Assembly: GCF_040932435.1 (NCBI RefSeq)
Contig: NZ_JBFQGA010000011.1
Span: 1 to 64,000 of the forward strand
Length of the DNA stretch: 64,000 bases
Reading direction: 5' to 3'
Origin: Kluyvera sp040932435
Lineage (GTDB): Bacteria > Pseudomonadota > Gammaproteobacteria > Enterobacterales > Enterobacteriaceae
The translations under genes were made by a program, and so were the position numbers. Below, piece by piece: positions 17,512 through 26,358 of the stretch (within the stretch, counting starts at the first letter, position 1; each line of letters starts with the position of its first letter). The notes under the pieces were generated by a model. The model was not told the DNA's origin, searched no databases, and saw nothing but the letters and a program-made list of their open reading frames with translations.

Positions 17512-17565
17512 TTAGTCTTCTTGTAAGGATTGTAGGTTGGGGTAGATGTGAGTCTGCCTGATACA

Positions 17566-17598
17566 TAAAAAGCCGCTGAGTTTTCAGCGGCTTTTTTT
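17566..17598 (+). terminator. bipA terminator
   Basis: The hairpin AAAAAGCCGCTGA-GTTT-TCAGCGGCTTTTTTT ends the bipA transcript. Its A-rich left flank lets it serve csqR from the other side too. Confidence 0.9.
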
Positions 17599-17610
17599 AC
17601 GTCGAAGACT

Positions 17611-18399
17611 TTAGGCAACTTCCTGTTCTGCAACGATTAACTCAACATTTTCTTCATTTAAGAGTTGATTGAAAGAGTTGGGTGGCGGTACGTCGGTGAA
17701 GAATGCTTGGACTTTACGCGCATTACCGATAGAAACGGCTGCGGATGCGGCGAATTTCGTGTGATCGGCGATGAGCAGGGTATTGCGGGCATTTTTAATC
17801 ATCGTCTTAACAACCAGCGCTTCATTCACATCAAACTCCAGCAGTGTCCCGTCTTGTTCAATAGCGCCAACACTGGTGATCAGGTAGTCAGCCCTAAAAC
17901 CTTCGATAAAATCTACTGCTCCAGGCCCGACGATACCGCCATTATGCGCGCGTAATGTCCCTCCGGGCACCATGACCTCAATATCTTGATTTTTATATAA
18001 AATTTGTGCTACGCGTAGGCTGTTGGTGATGATGCGCAGATCGCGACGGTTGAGTAGTGCGCGGGCAACGGCTTCCACCGTTGTGCCGATGGTAATAAAA
18101 ACGGTGCAGCGTTCAGGAAGATAATCAGCAACCGCCTCCGCAATAGCGCGTTTTTCCTGCGTTAACGAAAGCTCTCGTTGCTCAAAAGCGGTATTCATTA
18201 CGCTAGATACCCGCCCTGCGCCGCCATGATGACGGGTGATCAGGCCCTGTTCGCTTAACTTACGAATATCCCGACGCACGGTTTGCGTGGAGACATCCAG
18301 CAGCTGCGCCAGCTCTTCGATATTCATATAGCCGCGTTCTGCAATGTAGTGAACCAGCTGATCGTGACGTGGATTGCCGGTGACTTCAGTGATGCTCAT
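17611..18399 (-). CDS. csqR: DeoR-family regulator CsqR (YihW)
   Basis: CsqR represses the sulfoquinovose genes of E. coli and is released by sulfosugar or related ligands. The 262-residue protein has an N-terminal DeoR winged helix (IEELAQLLDVSTQTVRRD, about residues 24-41, then GLITRHHGGAG). The DeoR sensor domain follows, with the phosphosugar-isomerase-like ITIGTTVE and ITNS loops. It strongly resembles K-12 YihW from memory. It follows yihV by 38 bases on the same strand, so the pair probably forms one transcript. It should control the divergent yihV-csqR and yihU operons from the gap at 19335-19506. Confidence 0.9.
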   Translation of the reverse strand: MSITEVTGNPRHDQLVHYIAERGYMNIEELAQLLDVSTQTVRRDIRKLSEQGLITRHHGGAGRVSSVMNTAFEQRELSLTQEKRAIAEAVADYLPERCTVFITIGTTVEAVARALLNRRDLRIITNSLRVAQILYKNQDIEVMVPGGTLRAHNGGIVGPGAVDFIEGFRADYLITSVGAIEQDGTLLEFDVNEALVVKTMIKNARNTLLIADHTKFAASAAVSIGNARKVQAFFTDVPPPNSFNQLLNEENVELIVAEQEVA

Positions 18400-18437
18400 G
18401 AATACTCCTGTACTCTTCCCCGTAAATATTGACCATT

Positions 18438-19334
18438 TTACGCATAAAGTGACAAAAATGATTCGGTTTGCTCACGATTAGGAATACCGGCTCGTCCACC
18501 GGGCTGAGTACATTTCATGGCAGCTACCGCGCTAGCGAAGCGAATTGCTTCTGCCGTGGGCATTTTTTCCGCCAGAGCGACGGCCATTGCACCATGAAAA
18601 ACATCGCCAGCCCCAGTTGTATCTACGACATCGATAGAAAATGCTGGCTGCTGATACTGTTGCCCATTTTCAAGCCAAAGCGACCCCTCGCCACCAAGCG
18701 TCACGTAGACTTTTCCATCGGTGTGCTTTGCGGCCTGATTCAGACCTACTTCGGCGCCATCCTTCCCGGTCATTCTTTTCAGCCCAGGCGTCGAGAAAAC
18801 GGCATGATCGGCGAGCGCGACCAAGGGGGAGATATCCTGCGGCGTCATATCAGCGTCAAGCAGCGTCATCACCCCCGCCGCACGAGCTAGGGCAAAAGAC
18901 TTCAATGTGCCTTCGTGCCAACGAACATCAGCAAGGACTATGTCGTAACGCGTAAAATCAATCGACTCCAACCATTGTGCGTCGGTATTTAGGTCGGGGC
19001 TAGGGTAGTTAACAATAATACGTTCCCCGTGTTGATCGACCAGGATGGCTGATTGTGAGGAGCGTGCGTTGGGGTACTGACGACAAAATTCGGTATTAAC
19101 CCCAAACCCCTGAAGTTCTTTAAGCAACGTATTGCCGCAACTGTCGTCCCCTACGCGACCAATAAAATCAACGTCAACCCCGAGCCGAGCTATCGCGACC
19201 GCCGCCGTTGCCGCTGGCCCACCCCCTGTCTCCATGTATTGATGAGATTGATATTTCCCACCGCCGTCAGGAAGAGCGCTTAGGGAATAAATACGATCCT
19301 GAACGGTTATTCCAACGCATGCAATTCTGGTCAT
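18438..19334 (-). CDS. yihV: PfkB-family sulfofructose kinase YihV
   Basis: In E. coli YihV phosphorylates 6-deoxy-6-sulfofructose at C1 with ATP, the second step of sulfo-EMP glycolysis. The 298-residue ribokinase-fold protein has the N-terminal GGGPAATAAVA signature and the C-terminal DTTGAGDVFHGA block with the catalytic Asp and anion hole. Length equals K-12 YihV and the whole sequence aligns readily. It is divergent from yihU. Because the SQ isomerase YihS is absent from this cluster, the source of its ketose substrate is open. It could be imported ready-made or made by the dehydrogenase encoded at 21340. Confidence 0.88.
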   Translation of the reverse strand: MTRIACVGITVQDRIYSLSALPDGGGKYQSHQYMETGGGPAATAAVAIARLGVDVDFIGRVGDDSCGNTLLKELQGFGVNTEFCRQYPNARSSQSAILVDQHGERIIVNYPSPDLNTDAQWLESIDFTRYDIVLADVRWHEGTLKSFALARAAGVMTLLDADMTPQDISPLVALADHAVFSTPGLKRMTGKDGAEVGLNQAAKHTDGKVYVTLGGEGSLWLENGQQYQQPAFSIDVVDTTGAGDVFHGAMAVALAEKMPTAEAIRFASAVAAMKCTQPGGRAGIPNREQTESFLSLYA

Positions 19335-19410
19335 ATCTGTTTAGTCCTATGTGATTTTGTCTTCTTTCGCTCATTTTAATGACATAAATGATCAGATTAG
19401 TGATGGGTGT

Positions 19411-19468
19411 CGAGTTTTTAGTCATAAATTACAAATATGCTCAAAAACAGACGAAAACGAGTTTTTGA
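19411..19468. promoter_or_regulatory. Candidate CsqR operator between yihV and yihU
   Basis: The 172-bp divergent gap (19335-19506) contains an inverted repeat TCAAAAAC (19441-19448) and GTTTTTGA (19461-19468) with a 12-base spacer. The nonamer CGAGTTTTT also repeats directly at 19411 and 19458. The arrangement fits a binding site for the linked DeoR regulator, but no binding motif was verified. Confidence 0.45.
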
Positions 19469-19506
19469 TTGTAATTATTTTGTCAACCTGAGACAGGAGA
19501 CCGTTC

Positions 19507-20397
19507 ATGACAACGATTGCATTTTTGGGATTGGGTCAGATGGGCAGCCCAATGGCCAATAATCTGTTGGATAAAGGGCATGTTTTGCGCGTGTTCGATG
19601 TGAATCAGCAAGCCGTCAATGCGTTAGTCCAAAAAGGCGCGCTGGCTACCCACACGCCAGCTGAAGCGGCTAAGGGCGCCGACTTTGTCATCACGATGCT
19701 GCCAAATGGCGACATCGTTCGGCAAGTGCTTTTAGGTGACAACGGGGTGAGTGAAACCCTGTCCCGCGATGCATTACTTATTGATATGTCGACTATCCAC
19801 CCGCTACAGACCGATGCACTGATTGATGAGATGAACGAGAAGGGCTTCAGCATGATGGATGCGCCGGTAGGCCGAACATCCGTAAATGCTATTGACGGGA
19901 CCTTGCTCATTCTTGCTGGCGGTATGCCAGAACAGGTTGCACGTGCGCGGCCTGTTTTGATGTGCATGGGTAATGAGCTGGTGGAAGCCGGTGGCCCAGG
20001 TATGGGTATCCGCGTAAAGCTCATTAACAACTATATGAGTATTGCGCTGAATGCATTGTCAGCGGAAGCGGCTGTGCTTTGCGAATCGCTGGGACTGAGC
20101 CTTGATGTGGCCATCAAGGTGATGAGCGGTACGGCGGCGGGTAAGGGGCACTTTACAACTACTTGGCCTAATAAGGTGCTCAAGGGCGATCTCTCCCCGG
20201 CTTTTATGGTGGACCTGGCCTTAAAAGATCTGCGTATCGCCGTCGATGTCGCCCACCAGACGGGCGCACCTCTCAATATGGGGATTGCGGCAGAAGCCTA
20301 CTACTCCAGAGCTAGCGAGAACGGCAGAGGCCGTCAGGACTGGAGCGCGCTGTTATCACAGGTTCGTCAGCAGGCTGGCCGACCAGACTCACTTTAA
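19507..20397 (+). CDS. yihU: 3-Sulfolactaldehyde reductase YihU
   Basis: YihU reduces 3-sulfolactaldehyde to 2,3-dihydroxypropane-1-sulfonate with NADH, the last step of sulfo-EMP glycolysis in E. coli. The 296-residue beta-hydroxyacid dehydrogenase has the Rossmann motif FLGLGQMGSPMA (about residues 6-17), the substrate loop DAPVGRTS, and the catalytic-lysine block RVKLINNYMS. It aligns closely along its length with K-12 YihU (298). It opens the plus-strand operon yihU-yihT-dehydrogenase-MFS-MFS-epimerase. A good AGACAGGAGA ribosome site precedes the ATG. Confidence 0.9.
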   Translation: MTTIAFLGLGQMGSPMANNLLDKGHVLRVFDVNQQAVNALVQKGALATHTPAEAAKGADFVITMLPNGDIVRQVLLGDNGVSETLSRDALLIDMSTIHPLQTDALIDEMNEKGFSMMDAPVGRTSVNAIDGTLLILAGGMPEQVARARPVLMCMGNELVEAGGPGMGIRVKLINNYMSIALNALSAEAAVLCESLGLSLDVAIKVMSGTAAGKGHFTTTWPNKVLKGDLSPAFMVDLALKDLRIAVDVAHQTGAPLNMGIAAEAYYSRASENGRGRQDWSALLSQVRQQAGRPDSL

Positions 20398-20422
20398 AAA
20401 TTACATGTTCACAGGAGTTACT

Positions 20423-21310
20423 ATGTCTTCCCACAATAATCCGTACTCGCTGAAAGATATTTCACGTCCTGATGGCGGATTTGCCATGTTGGCAGTCGAT
20501 CAACGTGAAGCGATGCGTTTGATGTTTGCCGCATCCGGGCATCCGAAGCCTGTTGCCGATAGCGTTCTAACTGATTTTAAAGTCGCGGCGACCCAAATTC
20601 TGTCTCCTTACGCTTCCGCCGTTTTGGCAGATAAACAATTCTGCCTCGATCAAATCGTGGCTCAACGGGCAGTAGCCGATTCATGCGGCCTGATTGTGGC
20701 TGCCGATCATTTTGTTCCAGGTAATGGCATCCCGGTTGATAGCGTTGAGATTGATAAAGCTATTGACCCTCACAAAGCCCGCCAGATGGGCGCAAAAGCG
20801 ATGAAACTACTGGTACTCTGGCGCGAGGATGAGCCAGCGGAAACCCGACTGACAATGGTGGAGGATTTTGTTCAGCGTTGTCGTAGCGCCGGTCTTGTCA
20901 GCATTATCGAACCCGTTGTTCGTCCGCCGCGTCGTGGCTGGGAATTTGACAAGGAAAAGGCCATTGTTGCTGCCGCTGCTGAACTCGGTGATACCGGTGC
21001 AGACCTGTATAAAGCCGAAATGCCATTAGGTGGCAAAGGCGACGAGAAGTCATTACTCGTTGCCTGCCAGAAGCTGAACGACCAAATGAAAATGCCATGG
21101 GTAATTCTCTCCTCTGGCGTTGATGCGGACGTTTTTGGACGGGCCGTACGAATTGCCATGAAAGGGGGGGCTTCTGGATTCCTTGCAGGACGCGCGGTAT
21201 GGGCTTCGGTCATTGGTGCGCAGGATCCACAAACCATGCTGCGTGATGTTTCTGTTCAGCGTCTACAGCGTTTGGCCGAAATCGTAGATGAAGGGATTTC
21301 TCAACGCTAA
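20423..21310 (+). CDS. yihT: Sulfofructose-1-phosphate aldolase YihT
   Basis: YihT is a class I (Schiff-base) aldolase that splits 6-deoxy-6-sulfofructose-1-phosphate into DHAP and sulfolactaldehyde. The protein keeps the LacD/YihT signatures GGFAMLAVDQREAM at the N-terminus, EPVVRPPRRG, the catalytic-lysine segment GADLYKAEMP and VILSSGVD. I start at the ATG at 20423 (MSSHNNPYSL), giving 295 residues (E. coli 292), because CAGGAG stands five bases before it. In-frame ATGs further up at 20405 and 20246 overlap yihU or lack a site. It lies 25 bases behind yihU. Confidence 0.88.
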   Translation: MSSHNNPYSLKDISRPDGGFAMLAVDQREAMRLMFAASGHPKPVADSVLTDFKVAATQILSPYASAVLADKQFCLDQIVAQRAVADSCGLIVAADHFVPGNGIPVDSVEIDKAIDPHKARQMGAKAMKLLVLWREDEPAETRLTMVEDFVQRCRSAGLVSIIEPVVRPPRRGWEFDKEKAIVAAAAELGDTGADLYKAEMPLGGKGDEKSLLVACQKLNDQMKMPWVILSSGVDADVFGRAVRIAMKGGASGFLAGRAVWASVIGAQDPQTMLRDVSVQRLQRLAEIVDEGISQR

Positions 21311-21339
21311 TTCGTGCTTAACGACTCTGGAGAAGAACC

Positions 21340-22350
21340 ATGGATAAGATCACCCAAGTTTTATTTTCCGATATTGGAAAAGTAACAACCCAGTACGTTG
21401 AACAGCCGCACCAGGACCTTAAGCCTCATGAAGTTCGTATTACCCCGGTGTTCTACGGAATCTGCGGTTCAGATTTACATGTATTAAAAGGGGGTCATCC
21501 GTTTGCTAAGCCCCCTGTTGTACCGGGGCATGAAATTGCGGCGCGCGTGACGGAAGTCGGGAGTGATGTGACGGACATTAAGCCCGGCGATCACGTCGTG
21601 GTTGACCCGATTATGGCCTGCATGGAGTGTCGTGCCTGCAAAGCAGGCCGCTTTAATCTCTGCGAGCCTCCTCAGGTCGCAGGCTTCCGCGCGCCTGGAT
21701 TCGCTCGTTCGCAGCATATCGTTCCAGCACGTAATTGCCATATTGCGCCGTCCTCTCTGCCCCTGAAAGTGTTGGCTTTCGCTGAACCTGCAGCCTGTGC
21801 TCGCCATTGTGTTAACCGTATGCCGACAGCCTCTTTGGAGAGCGTATTGGTTATTGGAGCAGGAACGATTGGCTTATCCATTGTTCAGGCATTGCGGATT
21901 ATGGGAGCGGGGAAAATTACCGTGATTGAACCTGATGCTGCGAAGCGCGCGTTGGCGTTGAAACTTGGGGCGGTGGAAGTTTGGGCACCGGGTGAACTCG
22001 ATCCGCAAGTTCGTTTCACCGGGGCGATTGATGTCGTTGCCGCACAGGCCACGCTGAACGACGCCTGCACTCGCGTTTATGCCGGTGGGACGATTGTCTG
22101 CATGGGTGTGCCGAGCGGCCCTCGTGAAATACCGCTGCCGATGATGCAACGCTTCGAACGTGATTTGCTGAACTCCGGTATGTATATCCCGGAAGATTTT
22201 GACGCGGTAATCGAGTGGCTGGCGGATGGGCGGTTTGATACCCGTGAGCTGGTGACGGATTTATTCCCGGTCGACGATGCAGCAAAAGCATTCGAGCGTG
22301 CGCAGCAAAATGACTCAATAAAAGTCATGCTGCAATTTGCACAAGAGTGA
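21340..22350 (+). CDS. Zinc-dependent medium-chain alcohol/polyol dehydrogenase
   Basis: This is a 336-residue MDR-superfamily dehydrogenase. Catalytic zinc ligands are seen in GICGSDLH (Cys, about residue 42) and PGHEIAARV (His-Glu). The structural zinc loop is complete: CMECRACKAGRFNLCE with four cysteines. The NAD(P) Rossmann motif is VIGAGTIGLSIVQA. The type is related to sorbitol, threonine and L-galactonate/L-idonate dehydrogenases. It is not part of the K-12 yih cluster. Placed between the aldolase and the transporters, 29 bases behind yihT, it probably oxidises the imported substrate. Oxidation of a polyol to a sulfofructose-type ketose would fit. This is inference and the substrate is unknown. 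Confidence 0.8.
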   Translation: MDKITQVLFSDIGKVTTQYVEQPHQDLKPHEVRITPVFYGICGSDLHVLKGGHPFAKPPVVPGHEIAARVTEVGSDVTDIKPGDHVVVDPIMACMECRACKAGRFNLCEPPQVAGFRAPGFARSQHIVPARNCHIAPSSLPLKVLAFAEPAACARHCVNRMPTASLESVLVIGAGTIGLSIVQALRIMGAGKITVIEPDAAKRALALKLGAVEVWAPGELDPQVRFTGAIDVVAAQATLNDACTRVYAGGTIVCMGVPSGPREIPLPMMQRFERDLLNSGMYIPEDFDAVIEWLADGRFDTRELVTDLFPVDDAAKAFERAQQNDSIKVMLQFAQE

Positions 22351-22368
22351 TGGTGTAACCCTCTGCTT

Positions 22369-22390
22369 GGCGCTGCATAACGGCAGCGCC
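22369..22390. other. Intra-operon hairpin
   Basis: A perfect 8-bp stem GGCGCTGC / GCAGCGCC with a 6-base loop lies in the 70-bp gap between the dehydrogenase and the first MFS gene. There is no T run, so it is more likely an mRNA-processing or stabilising element than a terminator. Confidence 0.5.
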
Positions 22391-22420
22391 ACCCTACAAC
22401 AATGATAAAAGGATACTGCG

Positions 22421-23854
22421 ATGAGTCAAATCACCAGTCCTACACCTTATTCAATCAGCCGTCCTCAGGACGTGATTGATATTGTTAATAAAAACTCAGC
22501 TGTAAATACCAGCGTAGGCGTTATTTTTATCGCTCTGGGTGGCATTCTTATCGATGCTTATCAGGCCGCAATGGTGGGGTTCGGTAATAAATATATTGCC
22601 GCTCAGTTCGGGATCTCACCGGGGCTTGCGGCCACGGTTAACGCCTCGGTTTTAGTGGCTGCACTTATTGGCGGATTATTAGCTAACCGTGTTATTAATC
22701 GATTTGGTCAAAAACGGGCATTTATTATCGGAATGGGGCTGTGCACGATAGGTGCCGCCGCTGTCGCCATTGCGCCTAACATTTGGTGGGTGCTGGTGTG
22801 CCGCGTAATCATGGGATTTGGCCTAGGGATTGATTTTCCTTTGGCGACCAACGCCGTGGCGGAACTTCGCGGCTCATCCTCGAAGAAAACCGGCTCGTCG
22901 GTGAATCTTTGGCAAATGGCATGGTATGTCTCAACTACCGTAGTTTATCTCGTTTTGCTCCCGCTGCTTCTTTCGGGCGTTGCCGAGGAACAGCTTTGGC
23001 GTTATGGCATTTTTATTGGTGCAATTTTCGCCGTTATCATCATGATTCTCCGCTACTTCTTTATTGGCGAGTCCGCAATGTGGGCTGCGCGTGTAGGGCG
23101 TTATGAAGAGGCTTGCGGCATTCTTGCCAAACGCTATGGCGTCCATGCTCGCGTTGCTGCCCCTTCTGGTACCCAAAGCCAGTCATCTGATAAAGCGGAA
23201 AACAAATTTCACGGTGGCTACGGCATCTTGTTCAACTCGCGCTATCGCAAACGCACTATCCTCGGCTGCGTTGTGGCGACGATGCAGGCCTGGCAATACA
23301 ACGCAGTGGGCGTTTATCTGCCGCTGACGCTTGCTGGAATACTCAGCGGTGGGCTGACCGGTGCGCTTTCTGGATCTGCCGTTGTTAACGCCCTTTGCGG
23401 TATTACCGGCGGAATGATCGGTTCTCTTATTCTCCAGCGTCTAGGAACGCGTCTGCAGTCAATGTATGGATTTGCCGTCGTGACGATTGCACTGCTGGCC
23501 CTTGGAACACTGGCAACCACAAACCCATGGCTTTCTTTGGGGCTGCTGGGGGCCATTATTTTCTTCCATTCAGCGGGACCCGGCGGGTTAGGGATGACAA
23601 TTGCCACCCTTTCGTATCCGCCGACGATTCGCCCGACAGGTGTTGGCTTTGCGCGTGCAATTATGCGCACAGGTGCAATCGCCGGGTTAATTTTCTGGCC
23701 AATGCTGTGGGGGGCGCTAAAGACAGACGCATTCTATTGGCTGGCGATTGTGCCCTTCCTTGGATTCCTGACGTGCGTATTGATTAAGTGGGAACCGCTT
23801 GGCGCAAATGTTGATGCCGAAGACGCTGAGGTATTGGCTGAGCTTGAGAAATAG
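22421..23854 (+). CDS. MFS transporter (sugar/organic-acid porter type)
   Basis: This 477-residue membrane protein has about 12 hydrophobic segments. The first half carries an MFS A-motif-like loop (NRVINRFGQKRA, between helices 2 and 3). A long cytoplasmic loop around residues 215-265 is rich in Ser, Gln and Lys, and GGPGGLG-type turns occur late. It looks closest to the sugar-porter/NiaP-like branch of the MFS, not to the GPH-family carriers YihO/YihP used for sulfoquinovose in E. coli. An AAAGGA ribosome site precedes the ATG. As part of the yihU operon it is likely an importer of the pathway substrate or an exporter of its sulfonated end product. Confidence 0.75.
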   Translation: MSQITSPTPYSISRPQDVIDIVNKNSAVNTSVGVIFIALGGILIDAYQAAMVGFGNKYIAAQFGISPGLAATVNASVLVAALIGGLLANRVINRFGQKRAFIIGMGLCTIGAAAVAIAPNIWWVLVCRVIMGFGLGIDFPLATNAVAELRGSSSKKTGSSVNLWQMAWYVSTTVVYLVLLPLLLSGVAEEQLWRYGIFIGAIFAVIIMILRYFFIGESAMWAARVGRYEEACGILAKRYGVHARVAAPSGTQSQSSDKAENKFHGGYGILFNSRYRKRTILGCVVATMQAWQYNAVGVYLPLTLAGILSGGLTGALSGSAVVNALCGITGGMIGSLILQRLGTRLQSMYGFAVVTIALLALGTLATTNPWLSLGLLGAIIFFHSAGPGGLGMTIATLSYPPTIRPTGVGFARAIMRTGAIAGLIFWPMLWGALKTDAFYWLAIVPFLGFLTCVLIKWEPLGANVDAEDAEVLAELEK

Positions 23855-23954
23855 GGCTGTATGCGCCGACTACGTCGACACATACACCACAAAAGGAACA
23901 CTCTGCTGATGCGGCGTGTTCCGCAGATTTCTCGCCGACCCGGAGAGGAAAATT

Positions 23955-25322
23955 ATGGCTGAAAAATTACAGGCATCAAGAGAAGGGCTATCCGGCAAAG
24001 CCATGAGGCGCGTTGTCATGGGCAGTTTTGCCGGCGCGCTGATGGAATGGTACGACTTTTTTATTTTTGGTACGGCAGCCGGGCTGGTTTTTGCGCCTCT
24101 GTTTTTCCCTGATAGCGATCCCTTCATTGGTTTGATCGCCGCATTTGCCACCTTCGGTGTCGGGTTCTTAACCCGCCCATTGGGGGGAATTGTTTTTGGG
24201 CACTTCGGCGATAAAGTGGGACGAAAAATTACGCTCATCTGGACGCTGGGTATCGTTGGCGTCTCAACGTTTTTAATCGGATTTATCCCGACATATCAGG
24301 ATATTGGTATCTGGGCTCCTATCACGCTGATGATTCTGCGCCTCATTCAGGGCTTTGGCCTAGGTGGAGAATATGGGGGAGCCGCGTTAATGACCATTGA
24401 GTCTGCGCCTCAGGAGAAGCGTGGATTTTTGGGCTCATTACCGCAGACTGCGGCATCGGTGGGCATCATGCTGGCGACGGGGGTGTTTGCGCTCTGTAAC
24501 CATTTCCTGACTCAGGAACAGTTTCTCTCCTGGGGATGGCGTATTCCGTTCTGGCTATCTGCGGTGATGCTGGCCGTGGGGATGTTCATTCGACTGCATA
24601 CGGAAGAAACGCTGGATTTTAAAAAGCAGCAAGTGGCGGCATCGCACGAAAAAACGGCGCCACCGCTTATCGAACTATTCCGTAAGCATCCGCGTAATAT
24701 CCTGCTGGCACTCGGGGCTAGGCTCGCGGAAAGCGTGTCGTCAAACATCATTAATGCTTTCGGTATTGTCTACATCTCTAGCCAACTGGCACTATCAAGG
24801 GATATTCCATTAACCGGTATGCTTATCGCGTCGGCTATTGGCATCGTGTGTTGCCCTCTGGTTGGGTGGATTTCTGACCGTGTTGGGCAGAGGAAAATGT
24901 ACCTGCTTGGAGCAGGGTTTTGCGTTTTGTTTGCCTTTCCCTTTTTCCTTCTACTGGGTACGAAAAGCACGCTCATTATCTGGTGCAGCATGATTCTGGG
25001 CTATAACTTAGGCCCAACCATGATGTTTGCCGTGCAGCCAACGCTGTTTACCCATATGTTTGGCACCCGCGTTCGTTATACCGGCCTCTCATTTGCCTAT
25101 CAATTCTCTGCCATTCTGGGAGGGATGAGCCCCCTTATCGCATCCAGTTTGCTGGCATTAGGCGACGGCGAACCGTGGTACGTCGCCCTGTTTTTGTTCG
25201 CGATTTCTACCCTCTCTTTTATCTGTGTCTGGCTAATTAAGCCGCACTCACAAAATACACAAGATGTGAATAAACGATCCACGTCTTACCGCTTTAGTAG
25301 GGAACACTCACATGAAAACTGA
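23955..25322 (+). CDS. MFS transporter, metabolite:H+ symporter (MHS) type
   Basis: This protein of 455 residues is typical of the ProP/ShiA/KgtP branch. It has an N-terminal EWYDFFIFG helix, the A-motif GHFGDKVGRK, and GFGLGGEYGGAA in helix 4. MHS members usually carry acids, betaines or small zwitterions with protons. I start at the ATG at 23955 (MAEKLQASRE), preceded by GAGAGGA. An in-frame ATG 13 codons earlier gives an atypical N-terminus and has no site. About 100 bases separate it from the first MFS gene, so an extra promoter is possible. Its stop overlaps the next gene by 11 bases. It may export the sulfonate end product or import a charged substrate. Confidence 0.8.
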   Translation: MAEKLQASREGLSGKAMRRVVMGSFAGALMEWYDFFIFGTAAGLVFAPLFFPDSDPFIGLIAAFATFGVGFLTRPLGGIVFGHFGDKVGRKITLIWTLGIVGVSTFLIGFIPTYQDIGIWAPITLMILRLIQGFGLGGEYGGAALMTIESAPQEKRGFLGSLPQTAASVGIMLATGVFALCNHFLTQEQFLSWGWRIPFWLSAVMLAVGMFIRLHTEETLDFKKQQVAASHEKTAPPLIELFRKHPRNILLALGARLAESVSSNIINAFGIVYISSQLALSRDIPLTGMLIASAIGIVCCPLVGWISDRVGQRKMYLLGAGFCVLFAFPFFLLLGTKSTLIIWCSMILGYNLGPTMMFAVQPTLFTHMFGTRVRYTGLSFAYQFSAILGGMSPLIASSLLALGDGEPWYVALFLFAISTLSFICVWLIKPHSQNTQDVNKRSTSYRFSREHSHEN

Positions 25323-26202
25323 ATGGAATAACCAACACCAACAAGCGTTACAGCAAGCTTTTGATGCACCATGGCCGGGGCCACTCGGTGATGTTGTTTC
25401 GCTGAAAAAAGGGAATGTTAGTCTCCAGGTTTACCCGCGAGATGGTGCGCGGATTACGTCATTAAACGCATTTGGTTATGAAGTTTTGCGACAGTGGGAA
25501 CCACAAAGAAAAGCCTTCCAGTATGGCTGTTTCCCCATGGTTCCCTGGGCTGGCCGGTTGGGGTATGCGACGCTGAATGTTGGTGAGCAACGTTACACGT
25601 TGCCCGCCAATAAACCACCGCATGCGCTGCATGGAATGGCCTGCTATTCGTCATGGGAAATTGTCGACCAGACAACCGACAGATTACGGCTGCGGATGGC
25701 GCTTGGCTCACCATGGCCCTGGCAGGGCGACGTTTACCAAACGCTTACTCTGGAAGAGGATGCGCTGATTCTTCGGCTTGAAGTGTGCTCCGAGTCCGAA
25801 GCATTTCCGGCGTCGATGGGTTGGCACCCGTGGTTTACAAAAAATCTTAATGGCCAAGCAGATGAGCAGACACTCCAAGTCCTTTTCCATGCCGACTGGC
25901 AGGAAGAGGCGGGCGATAATGAGCTGCCAACGGGGAAGCAAATCGCGCCACAGCTTGGCCCATGGGACGACTGCTTTGGCTTCGTTTCGGGAGTGAATGT
26001 TAGCCTGCGTTGGCCGGGATTATTAAGCATGTCGATGACATCGGCGGCACGCAGTTTGGTTGTTTTTGATAAGCAACCTGATGCGACCTGCGTCAATCCT
26101 CTTTCTCAGGCACCAAATGCAATCAATAAGGCACCACAGTACGTCAAAAAGGATCATCCTCTGGTAATAGAAACGTGCTGGCGATTCACCCTCGAAGTTT
26201 AA
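25312..26202 (+). CDS. Aldose 1-epimerase (mutarotase) family protein, YihR-like
   Basis: This 296-residue protein has the galactose-mutarotase beta-sandwich fold. Recognisable blocks are PMVPWAGRL, a catalytic-site histidine in HALHGMA (about residue 106), a second histidine in GWHPWFT, and the C-terminal QPDATCVNPLSQ then VIETCW, where the catalytic Glu is expected. In K-12 the yih cluster contains YihR, shown to act as a sulfoquinovose mutarotase. By position this is its counterpart, though I cannot claim orthology from sequence memory. It overlaps the MHS gene by 11 bases and closes the operon. Its presence suggests that a cyclic aldose is handled by the pathway. Confidence 0.75.
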   Translation: MKTEWNNQHQQALQQAFDAPWPGPLGDVVSLKKGNVSLQVYPRDGARITSLNAFGYEVLRQWEPQRKAFQYGCFPMVPWAGRLGYATLNVGEQRYTLPANKPPHALHGMACYSSWEIVDQTTDRLRLRMALGSPWPWQGDVYQTLTLEEDALILRLEVCSESEAFPASMGWHPWFTKNLNGQADEQTLQVLFHADWQEEAGDNELPTGKQIAPQLGPWDDCFGFVSGVNVSLRWPGLLSMSMTSAARSLVVFDKQPDATCVNPLSQAPNAINKAPQYVKKDHPLVIETCWRFTLEV

Positions 26203-26209
26203 ATGCCTG

Positions 26210-26236
26210 GAGCCGCTGATGTTATGCGGCTCTGGT
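26210..26236 (+). terminator. Possible terminator of the yihU operon
   Basis: A GAGCCGC / GCGGCTC stem (26210-26216 and 26226-26232) follows the epimerase gene by eight bases. The T run is weak (TGGTTTAT), so termination may be partial. Confidence 0.4.
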
Positions 26237-26358
26237 TTATCAACATGATGTGCCACCTAACTCCATTTAAGATAAGTGTTTAAAGCGATTGCTAACGCAT
26301 AGTCAAACGCCGCCTTTCCCGCTACAGTTACTTTTCCACGGCGTGAACGGAGGCAAAA

